From: Rugamonas sp. A1-17
GTDB lineage: Bacteria > Pseudomonadota > Gammaproteobacteria > Burkholderiales > Burkholderiaceae_D
NCBI GenBank assembly: GCA_025548565.1
Contig: JAJLPB010000003.1
Location: 186,001 to 250,000 of the forward strand
Direction: 5' to 3'
DNA: 64,000 bases
Part shown: in pieces, positions 52,148 to 61,900 of the stretch
Layout of the letters: every line of letters begins with the position of its first letter
Position numbering within the stretch: the first letter of the stretch is position 1
Notes under the pieces: model-generated
Told to the model about the DNA's origin: nothing
Seen by the model: only the letters and a program-made list of their open reading frames with translations
The model's database searches: none
Made by a program: the position numbers and the translations under genes

Positions 52148-54604
52148 ATGCGACAACTTTTGAATTCCTCCACGGCGCGCATGGCGGCCGGCATCCTGGC
52201 GAGCGCCGTCCTGTCGGCCCTGTACGCGCGCGGCGGCCCCGGCTGGTTGCTGGGCTTCGTGATGCTGGTGCCGTGGTTGTGCACGCTGAACGCCAGCCGC
52301 TCGCTGGCCGCGTCACTGGGCTGGGCCTATCTGATGTCGCTGGCCTTCACTGCGGCCGCCTTCGCCTGGTTCGGCACCGCGCTGGGACGCTACACGCACG
52401 CCGGCGCGGGCACCGGCCTGGCCGTGTTGCTGCTTGCCGCGCCGCTGTTCCAACCGCAGTTCCTGGTGTTCGCGCTGGTGCGCCATGTGAACGGACGCCG
52501 GCATGGTCCGCTGCCGCGCGCGCTGGCTGCGTCCGCATCGTGGGTGGCGGCGGAATGGCTGCTGCCCAAGCTGCTCGGCGACACATTAGGCTACGGGTTG
52601 TATCCGTCGCAGCTGATGCGCCAGGGCGCGGCCGTCGGTGGCGCCGCCGGCCTGACCTTGCTGCTGTTGCTGGCCAACGAGGGCGTGGCGGCGGCGCTGG
52701 CGCGGCGCCGCGACGGCTGGCGTGCGATGGCGCAGCCGCTTGCGCTGGCCGCGCTGGGCCCGCTGCTGCTGGCCGGCTATGGCCTGGCGTCGCAGCCGGA
52801 TGGCGCCGCCACCGGCAAGCCACTGCGCATGGGCCTGGTGCAGGCCAACCTCGTCGACTACGAAGGCATGCGCCAGCAGAAGGGCGCGCGCGCCGTGGTG
52901 CGCGAGGTGCTCGACGCGCACTTCGCCATGAGCTACGACGTCGTGGTGCGGCGCCACGCCGACGCGGTACTGTGGTCGGAGACCGCCTACCCCACCACCT
53001 TCGGCCATCCCAAGAGCGAGGCCGGCGCCGAGTTCGACCGCGAGATCCTCGCCAACGTCCACGCGGCCGGTGTGCCGTTCGTGTTCGGCACCTACGATAT
53101 CGACAGCGACGGCGAATACAACGCAGCCGCCTTCGTGCAGCCCACCGGCCTGACGGGCTTCTATCGCAAGACGCGCCTGTTCCCCTTCACCGAATACGTG
53201 CCGGCCTGGCTGGACGGCCCGCACCTGCGGCGCCTGCTGCCGTGGACCGGCAACTGGCGGGCGGGCAATGGCGCGCGGGTCTTCCCGCTGCGCCTGGCCG
53301 ACGGCCGCGAGATTCCGGTGCTGCCGCTGATCTGCCTCGACGACGTCGACGCCGGCTTGGCCATCGCCGGCGCCCGGCTGGGCGCGCAAGCCATCCTGAC
53401 GATGTCGAACGATTCCTGGTTCAGCGACGATCGCGAGGGCGCGCGGCTGCACCAGGCTGCTGCCGCGTTCCGCAGCATCGAGACGCGGCTGCCGCAATTT
53501 CGCGTCACCACCAATGGCTACAGCGCGGTGTTCGACGCGGCCGGCAACATCCTGGCCGGCACGCGCATGGGCGAGCCGGCGCTGGTGGTCGCGGAATTGC
53601 GCGTGAGCCGGCCGGCGCCGACCTTGATGGTGCGCTGGGGCGACTGGGTCGGACGGGCCGCCTGTGTGTTCCTGCTGTTGATGGCGGCGCGGGCGGCCAT
53701 TCCCTCGTGGCGTCCGCAGGCTGAGGATGCGACATCGGCTGTGCGGCCCGCCATGCGTTTTCCGGTCCGGGTAGCGGTGCTGCCGCCGGCCGCGCGCGTG
53801 GCGGCGGCGTTGTTGCGCATCATTGCGCGCGCCGGCCTGCTCGCCATCTGCCTGGCGCTGCTGCTCAACGAACCGTTGCGCACCAACACCCTGGCGCAAA
53901 TCCGCTTGTTCTCGGGACTGTTCCTCGCACCGGAAGCGGCGTCATGGTGCGTGCTGCTGGCGTTCGGCGCGCAGGCATCGATCAGCGGCACGGCGCTGGT
54001 GCTGACGCGGGGCGCGCAGCGCATCGAACTGGCGCTGGCCGAGATCGCCGCCGTCGAACTGTGGCGCCTGCCGGTACCGGGCTCCGGCCTCGCCTTGCGG
54101 CTGAGGACAGGCCAGCGCTGGCGCTACGGGCTGGCGTTGTCGAATCCGCTGGCATTCGCCGCCGCGTTGGCTGGCGCCGGTGTTCCGCGCAGCGTCGAGC
54201 GGTCCGGCGCGGTCATGGGCGTCTATGCGCGTGCGCGCCTGGCGCTGCGCCGCCGCAAGCTTGACCTGCCGCTGGCCAAGTTCGTCGTGTTGCCGCTGGC
54301 GCTGGCCATTCCCGCCTTCCACCTGCACCAGCACATCGCCTACGGCAGCGCTTTCGGCGAGTATTACACCTTTGGCTTGAAGGCTTACCTGCTGGCTTTC
54401 GCGCTGTGGTGGGCGGCATGGTCCATCGGCGTGGTGCTGAGCGCGGCGCTGCTGCGCGCGGCGATCGAAGCCGGCACGCTGGTGGCCGCGTTGCTGCGGC
54501 CTGCACAGGCCATCGAAGTCCGAAGCTGGCTGGAGCGCGCCGGCCGTCTGGCGCTGTATCTGGGCCTGCCGGGATGGCTGCTGGCGAACTTGTTTGGCAC
54601 ATAG
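52148..54604 (+). CDS. Apolipoprotein N-acyltransferase-like protein with extra C-terminal membrane module
   Basis: 818 residues from the ATG at 52148. Residues about 1-215 are membrane helices and 225-490 a nitrilase domain with Glu278 (WSETAYP), Lys341 (FYRKTRLFPFTEYVP) and Cys396 (PLICLDDVD), spaced almost as the E-K-C triad of Lnt, plus SNDSWF. A further 320 residues follow: helices around 500-520 and 555-580, a beta-rich PH-like stretch (QRIELALAEIAAVELWRLPV, residues about 622-680) and two more helices. Typical Lnt is about 510 residues, so this is a fusion. It could acylate a special lipoprotein or another amine. The small anchored protein just upstream is a candidate partner. Confidence 0.8.
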   Translation: MRQLLNSSTARMAAGILASAVLSALYARGGPGWLLGFVMLVPWLCTLNASRSLAASLGWAYLMSLAFTAAAFAWFGTALGRYTHAGAGTGLAVLLLAAPLFQPQFLVFALVRHVNGRRHGPLPRALAASASWVAAEWLLPKLLGDTLGYGLYPSQLMRQGAAVGGAAGLTLLLLLANEGVAAALARRRDGWRAMAQPLALAALGPLLLAGYGLASQPDGAATGKPLRMGLVQANLVDYEGMRQQKGARAVVREVLDAHFAMSYDVVVRRHADAVLWSETAYPTTFGHPKSEAGAEFDREILANVHAAGVPFVFGTYDIDSDGEYNAAAFVQPTGLTGFYRKTRLFPFTEYVPAWLDGPHLRRLLPWTGNWRAGNGARVFPLRLADGREIPVLPLICLDDVDAGLAIAGARLGAQAILTMSNDSWFSDDREGARLHQAAAAFRSIETRLPQFRVTTNGYSAVFDAAGNILAGTRMGEPALVVAELRVSRPAPTLMVRWGDWVGRAACVFLLLMAARAAIPSWRPQAEDATSAVRPAMRFPVRVAVLPPAARVAAALLRIIARAGLLAICLALLLNEPLRTNTLAQIRLFSGLFLAPEAASWCVLLAFGAQASISGTALVLTRGAQRIELALAEIAAVELWRLPVPGSGLALRLRTGQRWRYGLALSNPLAFAAALAGAGVPRSVERSGAVMGVYARARLALRRRKLDLPLAKFVVLPLALAIPAFHLHQHIAYGSAFGEYYTFGLKAYLLAFALWWAAWSIGVVLSAALLRAAIEAGTLVAALLRPAQAIEVRSWLERAGRLALYLGLPGWLLANLFGT

Positions 54605-54864
54605 CAGACGGTTCAAACTCGGAAGCGGTGGGGACTGACGCCTTCGGCAAACCGCGCGTCCGCGAGAATCACGCGTCGCAGGAGTCGCCGATCAATTACG
54701 CCCGCGCGCTGTGACCCGTGCTTAAGCCGGTGGTGGTCATGGAGGCTGCCGTGCCCATGTCCAAGGCGAACTTGGCGGCGGCCGATCGGGATTGCCTGCT
54801 CCGCCGTACCGGCGGCCCTGCTATGATGCTGGCTCTTTCGCTAACATTTCAAACAGGCGGGAAC

Positions 54865-55689
54865 ATGGAATTACTGGACGCATATTGCGCGCGCATCGGC
54901 TACTCCGGGCCGCGCGCCCCTACGCTGGATACGCTGCGCGCCCTGCAGCAGCTGCATCCGGCCACGATACCTTTCGAAGCCATCGACGTGCTGCTGGATC
55001 GGCCGATCCTGCTGGCGCCGGCGGCGGTGGACGCCAAGCTGATCGAGGCCGGGCGCGGCGGCTACTGCTTCGAGCAGAACAGCCTGTTCCAGCGCGTGCT
55101 GTGCGCGCTGGGCTTCGCGGTGGAACCTCTCATCGCCCAGGTGCGCTGGATGGCCGGCCCGGAGGCCCTGCAGCGGCCGCGCACCCATATGGTGTTGCGG
55201 GTGACCGTCGACGGCCAGCCCTGGCTGTGCGACGTCGGCTTCGGCAGCTGCGTGCTGACCGCGCCGATCCGCTTCGACCTGACGACGCCGCAGGCCACGC
55301 AGCACGAGCGCTTCCGCGTCACGCCGCAGGGCAACGAGCATCTGCTGGAAGCGCTGCTGGGCGACGATTGGCTGCCGGTCTACCTGATCTCGCCCGCGCC
55401 GTGCCGCGACGGCGACTATGTGATGGCCAACTATTACTCGTCGACCTATCCGCAATCGCACTTCCGGCACGACCTGATCGTGGCGCGCTCCACGCCCGAG
55501 GCGCGCCACGCGCTGCTGCGCAACCGCCTGACGATACGCCGCGCGGATGGCGCCAGCGAGCGCCGCTTCCTGAGCGCCGACGAGATCGAGCATGCGCTGG
55601 CCGAAGTGTTCCTGCTGCCGGTGGCGCCGGACTGGCGTCCCGTGATCGAGCGCGCGGCCGCCGCCGTATGGGACGAGCCGGCCCGCTAG
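54865..55689 (+). CDS. nat: Arylamine N-acetyltransferase
   Basis: 274 residues. The Cys-His-Asp triad is visible in GGYCFEQNSLF, RTHMVLRV and CDVGFG. NATs move an acetyl group from acetyl-CoA to aromatic amines or hydrazines. The ATG at 54865 is preceded by GGCGGG and gives the normal family length; earlier in-frame starts add unconserved sequence. The 260 bases upstream hold no supported gene. Confidence 0.93.
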   Translation: MELLDAYCARIGYSGPRAPTLDTLRALQQLHPATIPFEAIDVLLDRPILLAPAAVDAKLIEAGRGGYCFEQNSLFQRVLCALGFAVEPLIAQVRWMAGPEALQRPRTHMVLRVTVDGQPWLCDVGFGSCVLTAPIRFDLTTPQATQHERFRVTPQGNEHLLEALLGDDWLPVYLISPAPCRDGDYVMANYYSSTYPQSHFRHDLIVARSTPEARHALLRNRLTIRRADGASERRFLSADEIEHALAEVFLLPVAPDWRPVIERAAAAVWDEPAR

Positions 55690-55692
55690 CGT

Positions 55693-56414
55693 TCAGATTC
55701 CCGGTACCGGGTTGACGCCTTCGCGCAAATGGTAGGCGCCGTGTTCGTACACGTAGCGTGCGTTGCCGTTGAGCGGGCGCGTTTCGCGGTCCACGTCCTC
55801 GTTCCGGTCGGGCGATGCCGGCGCCGAGCGCGCGGTCCTTTCCTCGCCCGTGAACGTCAGCACCAGGTCGTCATAGCCGCTCGCCGTGGCGGCCGGCTCG
55901 AAGCGCCATGCCGCGTCGGCTTGCCAGCACTTTTTGGTTGATGGTCCGCAAGCGCCTTCGTTGTCCGACTGCACGCGAATGGCGCCGGCCAAGTCGCGCA
56001 CTTGCGCGGCGGCCGGGTCGAACAGCGAGAGCATGGTGATGGCGTAGCCTTGCCACACGCCGCCGTGCAGCATCGCGATGCCGGGCTTGCCGGCCGCCAG
56101 CTCGATCCAGCGCAGCTCGCCGATATTGCCGGACGAGCCCAGGCTGGCCACGTTGTCGTGGCGGCGCACCAGCTTCCATTGCTTGCCTTCCTGCCGCAGC
56201 AGATACAGGCTCAGGTAGCCGCTGCTCACGTGCGCGGAGTCGGCGTCGCCGGCGGCGTTGGCGTGCTGGCCGAACACCACCAGCACCGTGCCGCCGGTGC
56301 GCTGGCCGGCGGCTTGACTGGCGCCGCCGGCACGGACTGCTTGCGGGAACAACCGGCGAGGCTGCTCAACATGGCTGCCGCCAGCAAAGACGCGGCGAGG
56401 AATTTCAAAGGCAT
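55693..56414 (-). pseudogene. Lipoprotein of unknown function, split by a frameshift
   Basis: An ATG at 56414 starts a clear lipoprotein signal (MPLKFLAASLLAAAMLSSLA, then the lipobox Cys) and a Pro-rich linker. That frame then runs into noise. The sensible continuation (GTVLVVFGQHANAAGDADSA and about 180 more residues) lies in another frame. One base missing near 56300, in a GC-rich repeat, would join them. The mature part has no known domain that I can name; it reads like a soluble periplasmic beta-rich protein. If the frameshift is a sequencing error the gene is intact at about 240 residues. Confidence 0.6.
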
Positions 56415-56567
56415 GACTGGTCTGCGTTTAAGAAAAAGACAACAAATATAGCGCAAATCCGATCGGCCTTTCGGCAAAAAAAGTTTTCATCGGCGCAACA
56501 CTTGTTGGGGCGGAGGGGCGTGCGTTTGCTAGAATGGAAGTCGAATTGTCGCGGCCGCCCTTATGTT

Positions 56568-57350
56568 ATGAATCGTTTATACGCATGCTTTTTGCTGCTG
56601 TGTCTTGCCATGGGCTCCGCCTGCGCAGGCACGGTGCAGGTGTGCGCCGACCAGGCGGAGATCCCGCCATTCGTGTTCGCCGAGCGCGTCAACGGCCAGC
56701 GCGGCGCCAAGGTGGTGGGCGCCAGCGTCGACCTGCTCAAGCTGATCGGCGCGCGACAGGGCTGGGATGTCAGCGTGCAGCTGCTGCCCTGGGCGCGCTG
56801 CCTGGCGCTGGTGGCCGATCATCGCGTCGATATCGCGCTTAACGTCAGCCAGGCCGATGCCGGCAGCCAGCTGGTGCTCAGCGATGCCTACTTCACCATG
56901 CACAATGTGTACTTTTATTCGCGCCGCGCGCGGCCGCAGGGACTCAGCCTGCAGAAGTTGAGCGACGTCGGCAAGTATCACTTGTGCGGCCTGGGCGGCT
57001 ACCACTTCGAGGTCTACGGCATCCCCACCAGCAAGGTCGACCGGGGCGCCACCATCGGCTACGAGCAGCTGATCGGCAAGCTGCACCTGGGCCGCTGCGA
57101 CCTGTTCATCGACAGCCGCGAAACCATGGGGGGCCAGTACCTGATCAATCCCAAGCTGCGCAGCCTGCTGGTGGACGGCACGCTGGTGAGCCAGCCGCTG
57201 CCGGATTCGCCGCTGCGTCCGCTGTACTTCGGCGTGGCCGCCGGCGGCGCCGACGCGGCCAAGCTGCTGCAGACCCTGAACGAGGGCCTGGCGCGGCTCG
57301 CCAAGACCAGGGAGCTGGAGAAGCTGCTGGACCATTACATGGAACAATGA
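56568..57350 (+). CDS. Periplasmic solute-binding protein, family 3 type
   Basis: 260 residues from the ATG at 56568, with a signal peptide (about 1-21). VQVCADQAEIPPFVFAERVN followed by VVGASVDLLKLIGARQGWDV is the amino-acid-type SBP start, and LPWARCLALVADHRVDIALN continues it. No permease or ATPase is beside it, so it may act as a sensor-type or orphan binding protein. The stop overlaps the start of the barrel gene (ATGA). Confidence 0.8.
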   Translation: MNRLYACFLLLCLAMGSACAGTVQVCADQAEIPPFVFAERVNGQRGAKVVGASVDLLKLIGARQGWDVSVQLLPWARCLALVADHRVDIALNVSQADAGSQLVLSDAYFTMHNVYFYSRRARPQGLSLQKLSDVGKYHLCGLGGYHFEVYGIPTSKVDRGATIGYEQLIGKLHLGRCDLFIDSRETMGGQYLINPKLRSLLVDGTLVSQPLPDSPLRPLYFGVAAGGADAAKLLQTLNEGLARLAKTRELEKLLDHYMEQ

Positions 57351-58468
57351 CCGATCTGCCTGGAGCCCGGATGCCTGCCACTTCTTACCTGATTCCGGCC
57401 GCGCTGGCGGCATTGCTGAGCTTGTCCGCGCAGGCGGCCGAGGCGCCGTCCGATCCGGTGCGGCCGTGGCTGTCGGTCAACGGCTTCGGCACGGTCGGGT
57501 TGGCGCATTCGGACGAGCATAACGCCGACTATGTGTTCGACAACCTGCAGCCGAACGGCACCGGCCGCAACCGCCAGTGGACCGGCGACATCGACAGCCG
57601 CCTGGGCGTGCAGCTGACCGCCAACTTCACGCCGCAGCTGTCGGGCGTGCTGCAGGTGGTGTCGGAGTACCGCTGGAACGACAGCTACCGGCCGCTGGTC
57701 ACCTGGGCCAACCTGAAGTACGCGTTCACGCCGGACTTCAGCGTGCGCGTGGGCAGGATCGGATTGGCCAGCTTCCTGCTGTCGGACTCGCGCCGGGTCG
57801 GCTACAGCAACATCACGGCGCGTCCGCCGATCGAGGTCTACCGCCTGCTGGTGCTCAAGGAAAGCGATGGCGTGGACGCTTCGTACCGCATCCACGCCGG
57901 CGACATCAGCAACACCACCAGCATCTTGTACGGCAAGCGCACCGTCACCAACACGCGCGGCGTCGACGTGCATTCGACCTCCGTGATGGGGGTGTTCGAC
58001 ACGCTGGAAAAGGGGCCGCTGACCTTGCATGCGGCCTACCAGGAGCGCGATGTCGACAACCAGAATCCGCCGCGCGGGCGCTTCACCTCGCTGGGTGCGT
58101 CGTGGGATCCCGGCGAGTGGTTCGTGGCCGGCGAATGGGTGCGGGCCACCAACTATGACGGCAAGCGCGTCAAGGCCATCCGCGAGGCATGGTATGTGAA
58201 CGGCGGCATGCGCTTCGGCGCGCTGACACCATATGTCACCGTGTCCGAGCTGCGGCCGCTGACCGATACCGGCAACATACCCGTGGCCCAGCGCACCTAC
58301 GCGGCCGGCATGCGCTGGGACGTGGCGCGCAACCTCGATCTCAAGCTGCAATGGGACCAGCTGCATCTGGGCGCCAATTCCTACGGCACCTTGCAGAGCG
58401 TGGTGGCCGGCGCGCCGCGCGGCGGCCATGTGAACGTGGTCAGCCTGCTGGCCGACTTCCTTTACTGA
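57347..58468 (+). CDS. Outer-membrane beta-barrel / porin-like protein
   Basis: 373 residues with a signal peptide ending near AQAAEA. Alternating strands (LSVNGFGTVGLAHSDEH, FTPDFSVRVGRIGLASFLLS, GRFTSLGASWDPGEWFVAGE) and a C-terminal aromatic (LLADFLY) fit an outer-membrane channel. It is coupled to the binding protein upstream and the small PBP-like gene downstream. It may admit the ligand of those proteins. No close family name. Confidence 0.75.
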   Translation: MTDLPGARMPATSYLIPAALAALLSLSAQAAEAPSDPVRPWLSVNGFGTVGLAHSDEHNADYVFDNLQPNGTGRNRQWTGDIDSRLGVQLTANFTPQLSGVLQVVSEYRWNDSYRPLVTWANLKYAFTPDFSVRVGRIGLASFLLSDSRRVGYSNITARPPIEVYRLLVLKESDGVDASYRIHAGDISNTTSILYGKRTVTNTRGVDVHSTSVMGVFDTLEKGPLTLHAAYQERDVDNQNPPRGRFTSLGASWDPGEWFVAGEWVRATNYDGKRVKAIREAWYVNGGMRFGALTPYVTVSELRPLTDTGNIPVAQRTYAAGMRWDVARNLDLKLQWDQLHLGANSYGTLQSVVAGAPRGGHVNVVSLLADFLY

Positions 58469-58482
58469 TGCGGAGACCGACC

Positions 58483-58911
58483 ATGCGCCTGCCTGTCTCC
58501 TTCCATTGCCTGCTGGCGGCGCTGCTGCTGCTGGCCGGCAGCTGCAGCGCCGAGGTGGTGGTGATCGTTTCGGCCCGCAATCCCGTCAAGGCCCTCAGCG
58601 GCGAGCAGGCGTCCGACCTGTTCCTGGGCAAGGCGGCCGAGTTTCCCAACGGCCTGCACGCGGTGCCGATCGACCAGAGCGAAGGCTCGCCGGTGCGCGA
58701 CATCTTTTATCTGAAGAGCAGCGGCAAGGCGCCGGCGCAGATGAAGGCCTACTGGGCGCACATGCTGTTCACCGGCCGCGGCCAGCCGCCGGTGGAATCC
58801 GGCGACAGCGCCGCCATCAAGCGCCTAGTGGCCGACAACCCCAACCTGGTGGGCTATATCGACCGCAGCGCGCTTGACGCCAGCGTGCGCGCGGTGCTGT
58901 CGATCCACTAG
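58483..58911 (+). CDS. Short PstS-like periplasmic binding protein
   Basis: 142 residues from the ATG at 58483, chosen for its GGAG 7 bases upstream; an ATG at 58468 overlaps the previous stop. Signal peptide to about residue 22. VIVSARNPVKALSGEQASDL and FLGKAAEFPNGLHAVPIDQS match the small phosphate-ABC-type substrate-binding proteins. Half the size of normal PstS, as in the stand-alone group often found next to barrels and sensors. Its stop overlaps that of the convergent dehydrogenase gene by 4 bases. Confidence 0.8.
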   Translation: MRLPVSFHCLLAALLLLAGSCSAEVVVIVSARNPVKALSGEQASDLFLGKAAEFPNGLHAVPIDQSEGSPVRDIFYLKSSGKAPAQMKAYWAHMLFTGRGQPPVESGDSAAIKRLVADNPNLVGYIDRSALDASVRAVLSIH

Positions 58912-61900
58912 CCCGCGCGCAGGTCGGCCGTGTCGACCAGGCAGGCTTCGCGCACGCGCTGCACCGTGGCCGGCGACTCCATCTGGAACCATTCATGGTG
59001 GCCGCGGTCCTGGCGCGCCGCCAGCACGGCGCGCTTGATCGCGAAGAAGGCCGCCACCGCCAGCGTCATCGGCGGCTCGCCGATTTCCTTGGCGGACAGG
59101 ATGTCGCCTTCCTCCGGCGCGTTCGGCGCCAGTTCGCGCGGGAACATCATGATGTTCATCTCCAGCGGAATCGACTGCGCCGCAGGCGGTTTGTACTCCC
59201 AGGTGTTGGTGGTGTACAGCGCGCCCGGCGCCGGCCGCGTGGCGCTCGGCGCGGTGCTGGAATCGGCCGGCTGGTAACTCAGGTCCTCGCTGGTCACATA
59301 GCCCAGGCCCTGCACGAAGCCGCCCTCGACCTGGCCCACGTCCACCGCCGGATTGAGGCACTTGCCGCCGTCGTACACCACGTCCGCGCGCAGGATGGTG
59401 GTCTCGCCGGTCAGCACGTCGAGTTCGACCTCCACGCAGGCCGCGCTGTAGGTGTAGCCGGTGAAGTAGTCCACTTCCTCCTTGGCCGGCTGGCCGTCCA
59501 CAATCTTGAACTCCAGGTTGCCGTCGGGATGCTCGCCGCCCTCGATCGCCACCCGCGCCTGCGCCGACAGGTTGAGCCGCTCGTTGAAGGCCATGGTGAC
59601 GATGACGTTCCAGATCATGGTCATCGCGCCGTTGTGCATGACCTTGGCGCGCCAGCCTTCCTTGTAGTCCCAGAAGTTGATGTTTTGCTTCACGCACCAG
59701 GCGTTGCCCTTGGTGGTGAGCAGGTTCAGGCAGTACGCCTCCAGCCGGTGGCGCAGCTCGCCGCAGGCCTGCTGCGCGGCCAGGCCGTTGAACGAGGTGC
59801 CGGTCGAGGCGCCGGTGCTCTCCGGATTGGGCACGACGGCGGTGTCGTTTTCCGCCACCCTGATCATGCCGATCGGGACGTTGAGCGCGTAGGCCACCAC
59901 CTGCGCCATCTTGGTGTTGAGGCCCTGGCCCATCTCGATGCCGCCGTGCCGCAGCAGCACCGTGCCGTCCTGCGAGTACACCTCGATCAGCGCGCCGCCC
60001 TGTTCCAGCAGCGCCAGGTTGAAGCCCGAGCCGTACTTCACGGGCAGCACCGAGATGCCGCGCTTGCGCCAGCGGTTGGCGGCGTTGAACTGGGCCACCG
60101 CCGCCTCGCGTTTGGCGAAGTCGGCCTTCTGCAGCGTGTAGTCCCACACCTCGCGCATGTAGCACGAGTCCAGCGGTTCGGCGTACGGCGTGACCTGGCC
60201 CTGCACGTACAGGTTGCGCGCGCGCACCTGCTCGGGCGTCAGGCCGACCGCGTGGGCCGCCGCCTCGATGGCGTCCTCGACGATGATGGCGCCCTGGATC
60301 ATGCCCACCGTGCGCATCGAGGTGTTGCTGGTCTTGTCGGTGCGGCAGACGTCGGTGGTGCACGACCAGTTGGGGATGAAGTAGGCCGAGTCGCTGCGCA
60401 GCGCCATGCAGTCGCTGATGACGAAGCTGCAGTCGTAGGTGCGGCCGCCGTCGAGCCAGTAGTCGGCCTGGAAGCCGAACAGCTTGCCGTGCGTGAGCGG
60501 GTTGCTGGCGTCGCCGATGGCGATGTTGTAGTTGCCCAGCGCCGGGTGGCGGTGGCCGAACATGGCGGTGTCGACCTGGCGCAGCGCGGCCATGCGCAGC
60601 GGCCGGTTCAGCTTCCACGCGCCGACCGCCGCGATGGTGCTGGCGAACGCAGACTGCCCGCACTTGCCGCCGTAGCCGCCGCCGATGCGGCGCACCCGCA
60701 CGTCGACCTTGTTGACCGGCAGCGTCAGCACGCTGGCCACCGCGCCCTGCACCACGTTGGCGTCCTGGGTCGAGGCGTAGACGCGCACCTGGCGGTCCTC
60801 CACCGGCTCGACGTAGCTCGACTGCGTCTCCATGTAGAAGTGGATCTGGCTGCCGACCTTCTGCCGGCTGGCCACGCGGGTGCAGCTGACCGGGCCGTAC
60901 AGCTCGCTGTTGATGGCGATGTTGTGGTCCACCACCGGCTGCCGCAGGTCCGGCTGATCGGGCGTGCGCGGCTGCACCCAGGCCAGGCTGGTGCCGCTGC
61001 GGGTGATCTTCCAGATGTGCGAGTACCACGGCGCGCCGGCCGGCTTGTCCAGGTAGACCAGCTTGTTGCGCGCGGCGTCGGTGTCGGGCAGGTCGATCTG
61101 CGGGCGCTGCGCGGTGAAGCGGCAGAAGTGCGTCTGCAGATAGTTGGCCGCTTCCTGTGCCAGTTGTTCATTGCGCGCCACCACCATGCCGATGCACTGG
61201 CCGTAGCCGGTCAGCAGCAGCGGCGCGCGCGGGTTGTAGCCGTCGGGCAGCGCGCCCTTCGGACAATCGGCCGCCGGCACGCTGATGGCGAAGATGGGAT
61301 CGTCCATCGCCATGCCGTCGATGACCTTGCCGGGCACGTCGATGGCGGTGATGTAGTCCTTTACGCCCGGATACACGGCCTGCAGCGCGGTCAGCACCTC
61401 GGCCGGCGAGGCGGGGCCGTCCACGCCCGGCACCTGATAGACGCAAGTGCCCAGCGCGACCATGCTCTGCACCGGCGCGCCATTCATGCCGGTCGGCGGC
61501 ATCGGGATGTCATGGATGTACTGGGCCTCGCCGGTGGCCTGCAGCATGGCTTCGATTTTGACGTAGGGCACGTGCACCGGGAACTGGTCGGCATACTCCT
61601 TGTAGGCCTGCGTGCCTTTCGACACCGGCCGTCCGCCGCGTTCGCCGGCCGAGCGCAGCGCCGGCGGCACCGGCAGGCCGCGCCATTCGCTGACGGCGAT
61701 GAAGAATTTGTACAGGTAGGATTCGGCCAGCTGGCGCTTGTAGGTGGCGCTGTAGCCCTCGTCGGGCAGCTGAGCGTAGTGGGCGGCGTAGCGGTCGGCG
61801 AGCGCGTCCAGTTCCTGGCGCAGCACCGGCATGGCCTGGGCCAGCGCGGCGGCGTCCCACTGCTGGCCGCGCAGCGCCAGCTCGGTGTGCGGCATGCGGG

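Noticed and set aside
54632-54714. Plus-strand tail reading GTDAFGKPRVRENHASQ, considered as an end of a lost gene
   Set aside because: Too short, no start, no second piece; could be chance.
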